Of a stretch of DNA of 64,000 bases, positions 26,898-35,677 are shown piece by piece. The position numbers were made by a program, and so were the translations under genes. This DNA comes from Lachnospiraceae bacterium (lineage in GTDB: Bacteria > Bacillota > Clostridia > Lachnospirales > Lachnospiraceae). Numbering within the stretch: position 1 is the first letter of the stretch; the number at the start of each line of letters is the position of its first letter. The stretch covers positions 124,001 to 188,000 of the forward strand of contig JAFZVZ010000017.1 of the NCBI GenBank assembly GCA_017617545.1. The letters run 5' to 3'. Below the pieces are notes generated by a model. It saw only the letters and a program-made list of their open reading frames with translations. It searched no databases and was not told where the DNA came from.

Positions 26898-28202
26898 ATG
26901 AAAGAACTATATGCGGAGTACCGAAAGAAAAACCGGTTCCGTTTCGGATGGTTGTTGCTGTTTCTGTGCGCGCTTATCTGGGTGATCGAGGGCGGGTACT
27001 GGTTGATTGCAGCGGCTGCGGCTGTTTTCTTCGGAACGATCGAGCGCGCAAGAGCGTATACGTATGTTCCTATGCCAAAGGCATGTACGAGGGAAAGCGG
27101 TCTCATGGATCTCTGTGAGTGGCGGCGTCAGATGAAGGGCAACGCCTCATTCGGGGAGACGTTGAGAGATAAGCAATTCTCTGTGTGGGAGTACTTTTGG
27201 AGAATATATATCGGGATGGTTCCGGCAATCCTTTTAAACATGGCTCTGTTCGGAGCCGTTGCCTGGCGGATCCTTCTCCCCTGGAAAGCGATCATCCTCG
27301 GGATTGCCGTTTTTGATGTTATGCCTGTTCTTGCGTTGGCACTCTTTGCATGCAGTGTTATCGTCAGAATGCGCAGCGGAAAATGCGGCAGAAGCATCAT
27401 CGAAGTGATCGATCGCATTGTCGCAAGATGCTGTTCGATCGCTATATTGATCATTTTCGCCGTCCGTGCAAGCAAAACCGAAATTCCTCTCAATGTACGG
27501 CTGGCTTTGGGATGGTATAATGTTCGTGAGAAGGCAGTTGTAGCGCTGCAATCGGAGTGGGATGTTCTGTTTTTTGAACGCGGATGGACCATTTTCCTGA
27601 TTTCCGTAATTGCCATATTACTTTTCTCCGCGAAAAGGTTTCAGATATGGAAGACGGTTTTGTATTTCGCATTGATCGTATACATGGTGTATCCGTTTAG
27701 GTTTTGCACTTACGCGACGCTTTCGGAAGAGCGGTTGTTTGTTCGCGAAGGCTACTTTGATCTTGTCGGAACCGAGATTGATTACGCGAAGGATGTGTCT
27801 TCGTACAAGGTTTACCTGTCGCAAAATGAACAGTTTAAACATCCGGGATTTGGTTTCGTGTTTCAATTGACAGACGGGTCGTATATGCAGCTTGAATGGT
27901 ATGACTACCGTGATTTTCCGCTGTTTATTTCAAGACCTGCGCAGTTTTACTGGGGTAAGGACCAAAACAGTGAAATTGAGCGCATATTCCAAATAAACTT
28001 CGGATATGACTATGCAACTGACGCGTGGGCAGATGTGTATGAGAACTGCTATGTTTTTACCGAAAAACTCGTGGATAAACTGTCATCGCTCGGTATTGAA
28101 GGGAAATTGTATAAAGAAGATGATACGGTTGTTCAGAATATGAGCGCGGCAGAACTCGAACTCTACAAAAAGCTCTCCGAAAAGCTCGGTCTTATCGAAT
28201 GA
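26898..28202 (+). CDS. Multi-pass membrane protein, unknown
   Basis: About 434 residues. The start at ATG 26898 follows GGGGGATTG. A charged N-terminus (MKELYAEYRKKNRFRFG) precedes hydrophobic segments near 17-50, 100-165 (two or three helices), 185-200, 232-250 and 255-275. The C-terminal ~160 residues are soluble and rich in Tyr and Phe (for example GFVFQLTDGSYMQLEWYDY), with a beta-rich look reminiscent of PH-like domains, but I cannot assign a family. It is read from a near-perfect promoter and stands alone between argH and iorA. Confidence 0.7.
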   Translation: MKELYAEYRKKNRFRFGWLLLFLCALIWVIEGGYWLIAAAAAVFFGTIERARAYTYVPMPKACTRESGLMDLCEWRRQMKGNASFGETLRDKQFSVWEYFWRIYIGMVPAILLNMALFGAVAWRILLPWKAIILGIAVFDVMPVLALALFACSVIVRMRSGKCGRSIIEVIDRIVARCCSIAILIIFAVRASKTEIPLNVRLALGWYNVREKAVVALQSEWDVLFFERGWTIFLISVIAILLFSAKRFQIWKTVLYFALIVYMVYPFRFCTYATLSEERLFVREGYFDLVGTEIDYAKDVSSYKVYLSQNEQFKHPGFGFVFQLTDGSYMQLEWYDYRDFPLFISRPAQFYWGKDQNSEIERIFQINFGYDYATDAWADVYENCYVFTEKLVDKLSSLGIEGKLYKEDDTVVQNMSAAELELYKKLSEKLGLIE

Positions 28203-28207
28203 AAAAA

Positions 28208-28236
28208 TTGACATCTACATAAACTTGTCCTATAAT
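28208..28236 (+). promoter_or_regulatory. Consensus SigA promoter of iorA
   Basis: TTGACA (28208-28213), 17-base spacer, TATAAT (28231-28236). It lies 5 bases after the stop codon of the membrane protein gene and gives a leader of about 120 bases. Confidence 0.85.
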
Positions 28237-28255
28237 CTAGGATTAGTGACGGCAG

Positions 28256-28279
28256 ACCGCTGCGCACCCGCGCGGCGGT
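28256..28279 (+). promoter_or_regulatory. Hairpin in the iorA 5' leader
   Basis: 10-bp stem ACCGCTGCGC (28256-28265) with GCGCGGCGGT (28270-28279), 4-base loop, followed by TTCTCGTT. Further down, a GCGGAA/TTCCGC palindrome lies near 28336-28347, just before the ribosome binding site. The short T tract makes attenuation possible but unproven. Confidence 0.5.
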
Positions 28280-28364
28280 TTCTCGTTGAAGGTGTTTCGG
28301 CGGAAAATGCCGGAATGACGGCTTATGAATTCAGCGGAAATTCCGCGACAGTAACGGAGGATCT

Positions 28365-30104
28365 ATGGCAGAGAAGAAAATCATGCTCGGTAACGAGGCG
28401 ATCGCGCGCGGCGCGTGGGAAGCCGGAGTTACGGTGAGTGCAGCGTACCCGGGAACACCGAGTACCGAGATCAGTGAATCGATCGTCAAATACGAAGAAG
28501 TGTATGCTGAGTGGTCGCCGAATGAGAAGGTTGCGATGGAAGTTGCCATCGGAGCATCCATGGCAGGCGCGAGAGCGCTCGCTTCCATGAAGCATGTCGG
28601 TGTCAACGTGGCATCCGATCCTCTTTACACGGTGTCCTACATCGGTGTAAACGGTGGACTTGTGCTTGTCGCTGCCGATGATCCCGGCCTTTACTCAAGC
28701 CAGAACGAGCAGGACAGCCGTGCGGTTGCCCGTGCTTCGAAGGTGCCTGTGATCGAGCCCTCGGACAGCGGTGAGGCGAAGGAGTTCATCAAGTTCGCTT
28801 ACGAGTTGAGCGAGAAGTACGACACTCCCGTTATGCTTCGCACGACGACACGTCTTTCTCACTCCCAGGGCCTTGTCAATCTCGAGGACCGTGTGGAGCT
28901 TGAGCCGAAGCCGTACGTAAAGAATTTCCGTAAAAACGTTATGATGCCCGGCAATGCGAAATTCCGTCATCTTCATGTGGAAGAGCGTGAGAAGAAGATG
29001 GCTGAGGATGCGTATGATTTCCCGATCAACCGCGTGGAGATGCGCGATACGAAGGTCGGTGTGATCACCTCCGGTATTCCTTATCAATATGTACGTGAGG
29101 CGATGCCTGACGCGTCTGTTCTCAAACTCGGTCTTGTGAACCCGCTTCCGAAGAAGCTGATCCTTGATTTTGCCGCTAAGGTAGACACGCTCTACATCGT
29201 TGAGGAGCTGGATCCGATCATTGAGGAGCAGGTGAAGTCCTGGGGCATTGCATGCAAGGGCAAGGAGCTCCTTACGGTTCAGGGCGAGTACAGCGCAAAC
29301 ATGCTTCGTGAGAAGATCCTCGGCCAGACGCTGGAGCTTGAAGCTCCCGCAGAGGCTCCGCAGAGACCTCCGATCCTGTGCCCGGGCTGCCCGCATCGCT
29401 CGACGTTCTACACGCTGCAGAAGCTCGGCCTTCACGCAGCCGGCGACATCGGATGCTACACGCTCGGCGCGGTTGCTCCTCTTTCCGTCGTCGACACGAC
29501 CGTGTGCATGGGCTCGAGCATCAGCACGCTCCACGGTATGGAGAAGGCTCGCGGCAAGGAGTATGTGAAGGATTGGGTTGCGACGATCGGTGATTCGACA
29601 TTCATGCACACAGGCGTCAACTCCCTTATGAATATGGTTTACAACCAGGCTACCGGTACGGTCCTGATCCTCGACAACTCGACGACGGGTATGACCGGTC
29701 ACCAGGATCACGCAGGTACCGGTAAGACACTCAAGGGCGATATCGTTAACGCGATCAGCGTTCCGAAGCTCTGTGAGGCGATCGGTGTTCCGAACGTAAA
29801 GACCGTCAACGCGTTCGACGTGAAGGAACTCACGAAGACGATCCGTGAGGAAGTCGCAAAGGATGAGCTTTCCGTTATCATCGTGAAGGCTCCGTGCGCG
29901 CTCCTCAACAAGGCGAAGATCACGACTCAGTACAAGGTTAACCCCGACACCTGCCGTGCATGCGGTTCCTGCATGAAGCCCGGATGCCCTGCGATGACCA
30001 GAGGCGAAGGCGGCAAGGTAGTGATCAACGATACGATGTGCAACGGTTGCGGACTTTGCGCTCAGCTTTGCCCGTTCGGCGCGATCGAGAAAGTCGAGGT
30101 GTAA
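28365..30104 (+). CDS. iorA: Indolepyruvate:ferredoxin oxidoreductase, alpha subunit
   Basis: 579 residues. Thiamine-diphosphate enzyme that oxidatively decarboxylates aryl pyruvates to aryl-acetyl-CoA with ferredoxin as acceptor, used in anaerobic aromatic amino acid catabolism or, in reverse, synthesis. The N-terminal domain begins NEAIARGAWEAGV; CPGCPHRSTF near residue 340 and GDIGCYTLG belong to the TPP-binding half; LILDNSTTGMTGHQDH is family-typical. The C-terminus carries a two-[4Fe-4S] ferredoxin domain (CRACGSCMKPGC and CNGCGLCAQLCPFGA). GGAGG precedes the ATG. iorB follows after one base. Confidence 0.96.
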   Translation: MAEKKIMLGNEAIARGAWEAGVTVSAAYPGTPSTEISESIVKYEEVYAEWSPNEKVAMEVAIGASMAGARALASMKHVGVNVASDPLYTVSYIGVNGGLVLVAADDPGLYSSQNEQDSRAVARASKVPVIEPSDSGEAKEFIKFAYELSEKYDTPVMLRTTTRLSHSQGLVNLEDRVELEPKPYVKNFRKNVMMPGNAKFRHLHVEEREKKMAEDAYDFPINRVEMRDTKVGVITSGIPYQYVREAMPDASVLKLGLVNPLPKKLILDFAAKVDTLYIVEELDPIIEEQVKSWGIACKGKELLTVQGEYSANMLREKILGQTLELEAPAEAPQRPPILCPGCPHRSTFYTLQKLGLHAAGDIGCYTLGAVAPLSVVDTTVCMGSSISTLHGMEKARGKEYVKDWVATIGDSTFMHTGVNSLMNMVYNQATGTVLILDNSTTGMTGHQDHAGTGKTLKGDIVNAISVPKLCEAIGVPNVKTVNAFDVKELTKTIREEVAKDELSVIIVKAPCALLNKAKITTQYKVNPDTCRACGSCMKPGCPAMTRGEGGKVVINDTMCNGCGLCAQLCPFGAIEKVEV

Positions 30105-30105
30105 T

Positions 30106-30675
30106 ATGGCTACGAAAAATATTATGATCGTCGGTGTCGGCGGTCAGGGAACATTGCTTACGTCCCGTATTCTCGGCGGTATCGCCCGTGAGGCAGGATA
30201 TGATGTAAAGCTCTCCGAGGTGCACGGCATGGCACAGCGCGGCGGAAGCGTTGTCACGTTTGTCCGCTACGGTGAGAGTGTCGCAGAGCCGATCGTAGAG
30301 GAAGGCTGCGCTGACGTGTTGATCGCGTTTGAGCGGCTTGAGGCTCTTCGCTATGCGCACTTCCTGAAGAAGGACGGCGTTTTGATCGCGAACGACCAGC
30401 GCATCGACCCGATGCCTGTCGTGATCGGCGCTGCAGAGTATCCGGATAATATTCTTGAGAACCTTGAGAAGAAGTACAAGGTGCTCAAGATCGATGCGAT
30501 GAGCGAGGCGAAGAAGCTCGGCAACGCGAGAGCGTTCAACACGATCGTGCTCGGCATGGCTGCGAAGCATATGGATTTTCCGAAGGAAGCATGGCTTGAC
30601 GTGATCGCAAAGACCGTTCCGCCGAAGACGATCGAGCTGAACACGAAGGCATTTCTTGTAGGATACGAACTGTAA
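30106..30675 (+). CDS. iorB: Indolepyruvate:ferredoxin oxidoreductase, beta subunit
   Basis: 189 residues, the gamma-type pyruvate-ferredoxin oxidoreductase domain. The start KNIMIVGVGGQGTLLTSRILG and the SEVHGMAQRGGSVVTFVRYG block are diagnostic. It completes the IorA/IorB heterodimer. The ATG is one base after the iorA stop with AGGTG upstream, so the two are translationally close. A PHP-domain gene follows 16 bases later with its own AAGGAG. Confidence 0.95.
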   Translation: MATKNIMIVGVGGQGTLLTSRILGGIAREAGYDVKLSEVHGMAQRGGSVVTFVRYGESVAEPIVEEGCADVLIAFERLEALRYAHFLKKDGVLIANDQRIDPMPVVIGAAEYPDNILENLEKKYKVLKIDAMSEAKKLGNARAFNTIVLGMAAKHMDFPKEAWLDVIAKTVPPKTIELNTKAFLVGYEL

Positions 30676-30691
30676 GGAGTTTTTCGTTTTT

Positions 30692-31489
30692 ATGTCGCAG
30701 TACAAGATAGAGACACACCTGCACACCGCGGAAGGCAGCAAATGCGGCTGGGCGACCGGATGTGAGCAGGCGGAAGCGCGGTTTATGGAAGGGTACAGCA
30801 CGATCATCGTGACGGACCATTTCTTCCGTGGCAACACAAGACCGGACAGAAGCCTCCCCTGGGAGGAGTATATCGAGCAGTTTTGTTCCGGCTACGAGCA
30901 CGCGAAAGCGCGCGGTGACGAGATCGGTCTGACGGTTCTGTTCGGACTGGAGGATAACTATCAGGGCTCGGAGTTTCTGATCTACGGTCTTGACAAGGAC
31001 TGGCTTCTGAAGCACCCGGACATGCGCACATGGACGCCCTGGGAGGAGTACGAGCAAGTGCACGGAGACGGCGGCTACATGGTCCAGGCGCATCCGTTCC
31101 GCGAGGCATCGTATCTTCGCGGCTTCGGGCTTTACCCGATGTATACAGACGCTGTCGAGGGTATTAATGCCGCGCAGACGAAGGCGATGAACGAGCGCGC
31201 GATCTGGTATGCGAAGCAGTTCGACAAGCCGATGACGGCAGGCTCGGACATTCACGGGATTGATCATGTCGGCGGCGGCATTTTAGCTCCGCATCCGATC
31301 AATACGATCGAGGATTACATCAATATGATCCGCAACCGCGAACCGTATGAGCTGATCGAGATCCATCATCCGGAGAAGAAGAAAAACGTTCCGCCCGGAC
31401 CGGAGTTCTTCCGGATGATCGAGCAGCAGAAGGCGGAGATGAAAGCATTCGCGGATGCGGCAGCGAAGAGACTTCGCGAGGGGAAATAA
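30692..31489 (+). CDS. PHP-domain phosphoesterase-like protein
   Basis: 265 residues. Metal ligands of the PHP fold are all visible: HLHT near residue 9, VTDH, the glutamate in FGLEDNY, QAHPF near 132 and GSDIH near 190. This is the fold of histidinol-phosphatase HisK, the DNA polymerase PHP exonuclease and nucleotide phosphatases. The exact substrate cannot be read. It follows iorB by 16 bases, and the aromatic/histidine context is only suggestive. RBS AAGGAG. Confidence 0.82.
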   Translation: MSQYKIETHLHTAEGSKCGWATGCEQAEARFMEGYSTIIVTDHFFRGNTRPDRSLPWEEYIEQFCSGYEHAKARGDEIGLTVLFGLEDNYQGSEFLIYGLDKDWLLKHPDMRTWTPWEEYEQVHGDGGYMVQAHPFREASYLRGFGLYPMYTDAVEGINAAQTKAMNERAIWYAKQFDKPMTAGSDIHGIDHVGGGILAPHPINTIEDYINMIRNREPYELIEIHHPEKKKNVPPGPEFFRMIEQQKAEMKAFADAAAKRLREGK

Positions 31490-31570
31490 CATTTTCCGAA
31501 TAAGAAACGGCGTCGGAGACGCAAGTCCGGGCGCATGGCAAAGGATAGACAGCAACGTCGGGAGCAGAGT

Positions 31571-33052
31571 ATGAACAGGTATATCGACAACATCAATAAC
31601 GGGCGCGAGGTTCGGGAGAGCCTTGCGTCCCTTTGCGGGCTTCTGCGTACGAAGGGAGAGACTGCGTTCTCTTCGGATGATGCGGAAGCTCTTGTTGTAC
31701 TTGCGTGCAACAATTTAAAATCAGCAGATCCGAAAGTTCGGAAAAACGCGTCCAAGCTGCTCGGCCTTATGAACGGCACGGGTGAGGAAGCAGTGGATCA
31801 GCTTGTAGAAGCGTACCGCAACGAACAGACGCGGTTCGTGAAAAGCACGTATCTGGAAGCGTTAGCCGGGAAGGATTTTGCGAAGCATCTTCCCTACCTG
31901 AAGCAGTGCCTGGAAGAACTTAGAAACACCTCGGTGAACGAGGAAAACAGAAAGCACATTAACGAGGAGATCGCGGCGCTTTCAAAGCTTCCGGGTTTGA
32001 CTGAGGACAGTGAGAAGTCGCATCGTTTTGCCGGTTACAATGAAGACAATACCGTTTTGTTCGTGACGAACCCGTATTATCGGGAAATGTTCACGGACAG
32101 CCTCGGCGCGATCCGCAAAAAGGTTGTCAACGGCGGTGTTGTCGTGCGCACGGCAGAACTATCGAAGATACTGTCAAACCGCATATGGCGCGAGGCTGTG
32201 TTCCGCGTTCCGGAAGTGCTTACAGTACCTGAAGATCCGTATGAGGCCGCTGCAATTCTTGCTGGAGAGGCAGTAGGTGATTATATGGCAAAACGAATCA
32301 AAGGTGACGGGGCACTTCGTTACCGCGTCGATTTCCGTTGCCACGACGAGGAGCTCAAGAAGCGGTTTGTAAAGCGTATCTCACAGGAGACGGACCGGCT
32401 CTCCGGCGGAAAACTTTTGAATGATCCCGGGGATTATGAGATCACATTTCGTATTTCGGAGACAAGCCTGAAGACATATCGCCTCGGCATCCTTTTCGCA
32501 GGCATGCGCGATGACCGATTTACCTACCGTAAGGAAACCGTTGCGGGAAGCATCCACCCGACGGACGCCGCTGCCGCTATGGATTTTGCTAAGCCGTATC
32601 TGACTGTGGACGCACAGGTGCTGGATCCGTTTTGCGGCGCGGGAACCATGATCGCCGAACGGATCAAAGCAGGAAAGATCCGTACCGCTTTCGGCGTAGA
32701 TACCTTCGGCACGGCGATCGAGAAGGCTCGTATTAACGTGACTGCCAGCAATGTATGGTTTGTCCACCGCGACTTCTACGATTACCGTCAGGATCATATG
32801 TTTGACGAGATCATCACGAACATGCCGTTCCGCGAGGAAGGCGGAAGTGATGAGATTGCTTTGCTGTACCGCCGGTTCTTCCGCAAACTGCCGGAGCATC
32901 TCAGAAGAAACGGAACGCTTGTGATGGTGTCGCATGATCCGAAGCTTGCGGAAACGTCGATCCCTTCGGACATGACGATCGTTAAAAAGCTTCCGATGCG
33001 CGATCGCGGGGAAATGGCTGCGTATATCATCCGTTTCCGTGAGCTCGCGTAA
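31571..33052 (+). CDS. Class I methyltransferase with HEAT-like N-terminus (RNA methylase type)
   Basis: About 493 residues; start at ATG 31571, which has CGGGAG 6 bases upstream. An in-frame ATG at 31535 would add 12 residues but lacks a close RBS. Residues ~1-150 are helical repeats resembling HEAT/ARM (LKSADPKVRKNASKLLGLM). Residues ~150-320 have an alpha/beta character consistent with a THUMP-like domain (YRVDFR, ITFRISETSLKTYRLGI). Residues ~330-490 form a UPF0020-type methyltransferase: IHPTDAAAAM, VLDPFCGAGTMIAE and ITNMPF in place of the NPP[YF] motif. Related enzymes (Trm14, RlmL, TrmN) make N2-methylguanine in RNA; the substrate here is unknown. Confidence 0.78.
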   Translation: MNRYIDNINNGREVRESLASLCGLLRTKGETAFSSDDAEALVVLACNNLKSADPKVRKNASKLLGLMNGTGEEAVDQLVEAYRNEQTRFVKSTYLEALAGKDFAKHLPYLKQCLEELRNTSVNEENRKHINEEIAALSKLPGLTEDSEKSHRFAGYNEDNTVLFVTNPYYREMFTDSLGAIRKKVVNGGVVVRTAELSKILSNRIWREAVFRVPEVLTVPEDPYEAAAILAGEAVGDYMAKRIKGDGALRYRVDFRCHDEELKKRFVKRISQETDRLSGGKLLNDPGDYEITFRISETSLKTYRLGILFAGMRDDRFTYRKETVAGSIHPTDAAAAMDFAKPYLTVDAQVLDPFCGAGTMIAERIKAGKIRTAFGVDTFGTAIEKARINVTASNVWFVHRDFYDYRQDHMFDEIITNMPFREEGGSDEIALLYRRFFRKLPEHLRRNGTLVMVSHDPKLAETSIPSDMTIVKKLPMRDRGEMAAYIIRFRELA

Positions 33053-33151
33053 GTTTAGATCTTTGAAAGACTATGTAAACAGGTGTATTGCTGAGAGTTT
33101 TTCTCGGAATAAACATGTAATAGCGGCAATCTGCCGCGGAAAGAGGATAGT

Positions 33152-34057
33152 ATGCTTGGTTCCCATGTCGGATTGAGTGGCAAGGATCAATTCTTAGGCT
33201 CCGTGAAGGAAGCGCTTTCTTATGGTGCAGACACCTTCATGGTGTACACCGGAGCTCCGCAGAATACGATCCGTAAAAGTCTCAGTGATATGAAAATCCC
33301 CGAGGCTAAGGCGCTGATGGCGGAGAGCGGGATCAAGGAGTTTGTCGTACATGCTCCTTATATCATCAATCTCGGCAACACCGTAAAACCGGAAAGTTTT
33401 CAATTTTCCGTAGAATTCCTTCGAGAGGAGCTGCGGAGAACGTCGGAGATGGGAAGCCGCACACTTGTGCTTCATCCCGGCGCGCATGTCGGTGAGGGTG
33501 AGGACGCAGGTATCACGCAGATCATCCGAGGCATCAACGAGACGCTCGATCCCGACACGGAAACGCACATCGCGCTTGAGACGATGGCCGGAAAGGGAAG
33601 CGAGCTCGGCAAGACATTCGAGCAGCTGGCGCGCATCTATGACGGAGTCATTCATAACAACAAGCTTCGCCTGTGCATTGATACCTGCCATCTGAACGAT
33701 GCGGGATACAATGTAAAGGGCGATTTTGAGGGGGTTCTCGCGGAGCTGGAACGATATTTTCCGATCAATCAGATCGCGTGTATCCATCTCAACGATTCGA
33801 AAAATGAGCAGGGTGCCGCCAAGGACCGTCATGAGAATATCGGCTTTGGCAGTATCGGGTTTGACCGATTGTGCGCGATCACGCGAATGAAGGAATTCGC
33901 TGACACGCCGATCATACTTGAGACACCGTACATGAGCGCGGAGGAAGGCGGCAAGGATCGCACATACCCGCCGTACCGCGAGGAGATTGCGATGCTTCGC
34001 GCAGGTGTGTTTGATCCGGAGCTGCATAAGAAGGTCGTGGCGTATTACAAGAAATGA
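33152..34057 (+). CDS. nfo: Endonuclease IV
   Basis: 301 residues; apurinic/apyrimidinic endonuclease of base excision repair, a tri-zinc TIM barrel. Metal ligands are visible in order: VVHAPYI (His), LVLHPGAHVG (His), IALETMAG (Glu), CIDTCHLNDAG (Asp and His), CIHLNDS (His), KDRHENIGFG (Asp and His) and ILETPY (Glu). Length normal. RBS AAAGAGGA; a small GCGGCA/TGCCGC hairpin lies just upstream (about 33123-33138). Monocistronic-looking, although a membrane protein gene follows 31 bases later. Confidence 0.95.
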   Translation: MLGSHVGLSGKDQFLGSVKEALSYGADTFMVYTGAPQNTIRKSLSDMKIPEAKALMAESGIKEFVVHAPYIINLGNTVKPESFQFSVEFLREELRRTSEMGSRTLVLHPGAHVGEGEDAGITQIIRGINETLDPDTETHIALETMAGKGSELGKTFEQLARIYDGVIHNNKLRLCIDTCHLNDAGYNVKGDFEGVLAELERYFPINQIACIHLNDSKNEQGAAKDRHENIGFGSIGFDRLCAITRMKEFADTPIILETPYMSAEEGGKDRTYPPYREEIAMLRAGVFDPELHKKVVAYYKK

Positions 34058-34088
34058 TATAAAAGTACGAATTTGTGGGGATAAGATC

Positions 34089-35000
34089 ATGGAAGAGAAG
34101 AAAAAGGGCGGATACATTACGATTACGAAGAAGGACCTGCTTTGGGTGGCGGGATTTGTCATTGTAGCGATCCTTGCGTTTGCCGGCATTTTGATCGCGC
34201 GCCACGTGAACTATAGAAAGGCGGTACAGCTTTTCGAGGACGGTCAATATGACAAGGCGTATGAAGCATTTTTGAAACTGAATGACTACAGAGATTGTCC
34301 CGAGAAGCTTATCGAAGTAAAACATGCGATGCTGATCAACGCGAAACCGGGAGATAGGATTTATTTCGGCAACTACTATACCGGCGACAAAAAGGACGAT
34401 AAGAAAGAATATGATATTGCATGGGTGGTTCTTGAGGTCAATGACGGAAAGGCATTGCTGATCAGCGAGCAAAACATTGATTATTTTCGTTGGCAGGTGG
34501 ACAATTACAACTATGAGTTGAAGAGCTGGGAGGACAGCGCACTTCGTTCATACTTGAACTATAACTTTTTGAACGGTGCATTTTCCGAAGAAGAAAAAGC
34601 GAAGATACTCGATACTGTCGTTGTTCCTGACAAGGATACGCACGAAGATCGATTTGCGGATGCACTTGATCTTCATGATCGCGTCAAGGAAAATGAGACT
34701 GTAGACAAGGTTTTTGTGTTGTCTGTTTCGGAAGCAATGAAATATTTTTCGACAGACGAAAGCCGTAAGAGTGATCCGACAATATATACGACCAGAACGA
34801 ATAAATATATGGAACCGACGCTCTTTCATACGGCAAAACTGGTTTATGACGAAACACATTCCTGGTGGCTGCGCACAAGAATTGATACCAGAGCCAATGA
34901 ACACTATGTTTGCTATGTCGAGGAGAGCGGACGTATTGTACGCGGTGATTGCTACAACAATCATGCCATTCGTCCGGTCATCCGGGTTTCCATGGAGTAA
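34089..35000 (+). CDS. Membrane-anchored DUF6273-type protein
   Basis: About 303 residues. A charged cytoplasmic start (MEEKKKGGYITITKKD), one transmembrane helix (about 18-40), then a short TPR-like helix pair (about 43-85: LFEDGQYDKAYEAFLKL) and an extracellular domain (about 88-303) with the marks of DUF6273: IAWVVLEV, SALRSYLN, HSWWLRTR and a final AIRPVIRV. DUF6273 proteins are usually secreted or lipid-anchored in Clostridia and their function is not known to me. ATG at 34089 after GGGGAT. Followed 12 bases later by a phosphopantetheinyl transferase gene. Confidence 0.72.
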   Translation: MEEKKKGGYITITKKDLLWVAGFVIVAILAFAGILIARHVNYRKAVQLFEDGQYDKAYEAFLKLNDYRDCPEKLIEVKHAMLINAKPGDRIYFGNYYTGDKKDDKKEYDIAWVVLEVNDGKALLISEQNIDYFRWQVDNYNYELKSWEDSALRSYLNYNFLNGAFSEEEKAKILDTVVVPDKDTHEDRFADALDLHDRVKENETVDKVFVLSVSEAMKYFSTDESRKSDPTIYTTRTNKYMEPTLFHTAKLVYDETHSWWLRTRIDTRANEHYVCYVEESGRIVRGDCYNNHAIRPVIRVSME

Positions 35001-35012
35001 AGAGGAATTTCG

Positions 35013-35615
35013 ATGAAGCTGTATGTTCGGAAAATCGAAGATTACTCGGATGCCGGCACGGAATTCCTTGAGGAGGCGCGCCGTACGAGGCTTAAGCGGA
35101 TTAAAAACCCAAAGGTTCGCTCGGAGTGTATCGCTGCGGGGATGCTCCTTCGCGAGGCGCTTGCCGATTACGGATATCCGGTGGGAGAGGAACCGCTGGA
35201 GCTTGCGTACGGACCGGAAGGAAAGCCTGAACTTAAGAGAATTGAGAACAGCAATAGATCAACGCCTTATTTCTGCCTTTCCCACAGTGAAAACATCGTA
35301 GTATGCGCGGTCGATGATGTACCTGTCGGAGTAGATGTTGAGGATGTGAAGAAGGTTTCGTCCCTGCTTCCGAAGAGAGTTTTGTCGGACAATGAATACG
35401 ACGAGTATTGCAGAATATCGGAATCCAAGTCGGCTGATGCCGCATACAGATACTTTACGGTATGCTGGACGGAGAAAGAAAGTATTTCGAAATTAGTCGG
35501 TAAGGGCATCGGAATGGATTTCCGCACGATCAAGAAGGAAGATTTCATGCTGCATACGTTAATGAGAACAATCGGTGATGTGGAATATGTGATCACGATT
35601 GCTCAGTACAAATAA
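35013..35615 (+). CDS. 4'-phosphopantetheinyl transferase (Sfp type)
   Basis: 200 residues. Transfers 4'-phosphopantetheine from CoA to a carrier-protein serine. The two signature sites are present: VGVDVEDVKK (about 106-115; Mg and substrate binding) and CWTEKESISKLVGKGI (about 150-165). It is shorter than Sfp (224) but within range. No carrier protein or NRPS/PKS gene is nearby, so the target may be a housekeeping carrier. AGAGGA precedes the ATG. Confidence 0.88.
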   Translation: MKLYVRKIEDYSDAGTEFLEEARRTRLKRIKNPKVRSECIAAGMLLREALADYGYPVGEEPLELAYGPEGKPELKRIENSNRSTPYFCLSHSENIVVCAVDDVPVGVDVEDVKKVSSLLPKRVLSDNEYDEYCRISESKSADAAYRYFTVCWTEKESISKLVGKGIGMDFRTIKKEDFMLHTLMRTIGDVEYVITIAQYK

Positions 35616-35626
35616 ACTGAAATAAA

Positions 35627-35658
35627 AAATCCCTGTCGTTATAAGCGACAGGGATTTT
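35627..35658. terminator. Bidirectional terminator
   Basis: 12-bp stem, 35627-35638 with 35646-35657, flanked by an A run on the left and a T run on the right. Serves both the phosphopantetheinyl transferase (plus) and argG (minus). Confidence 0.88.
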
Positions 35659-35677
35659 CAATTCATCAATTGTCGGA

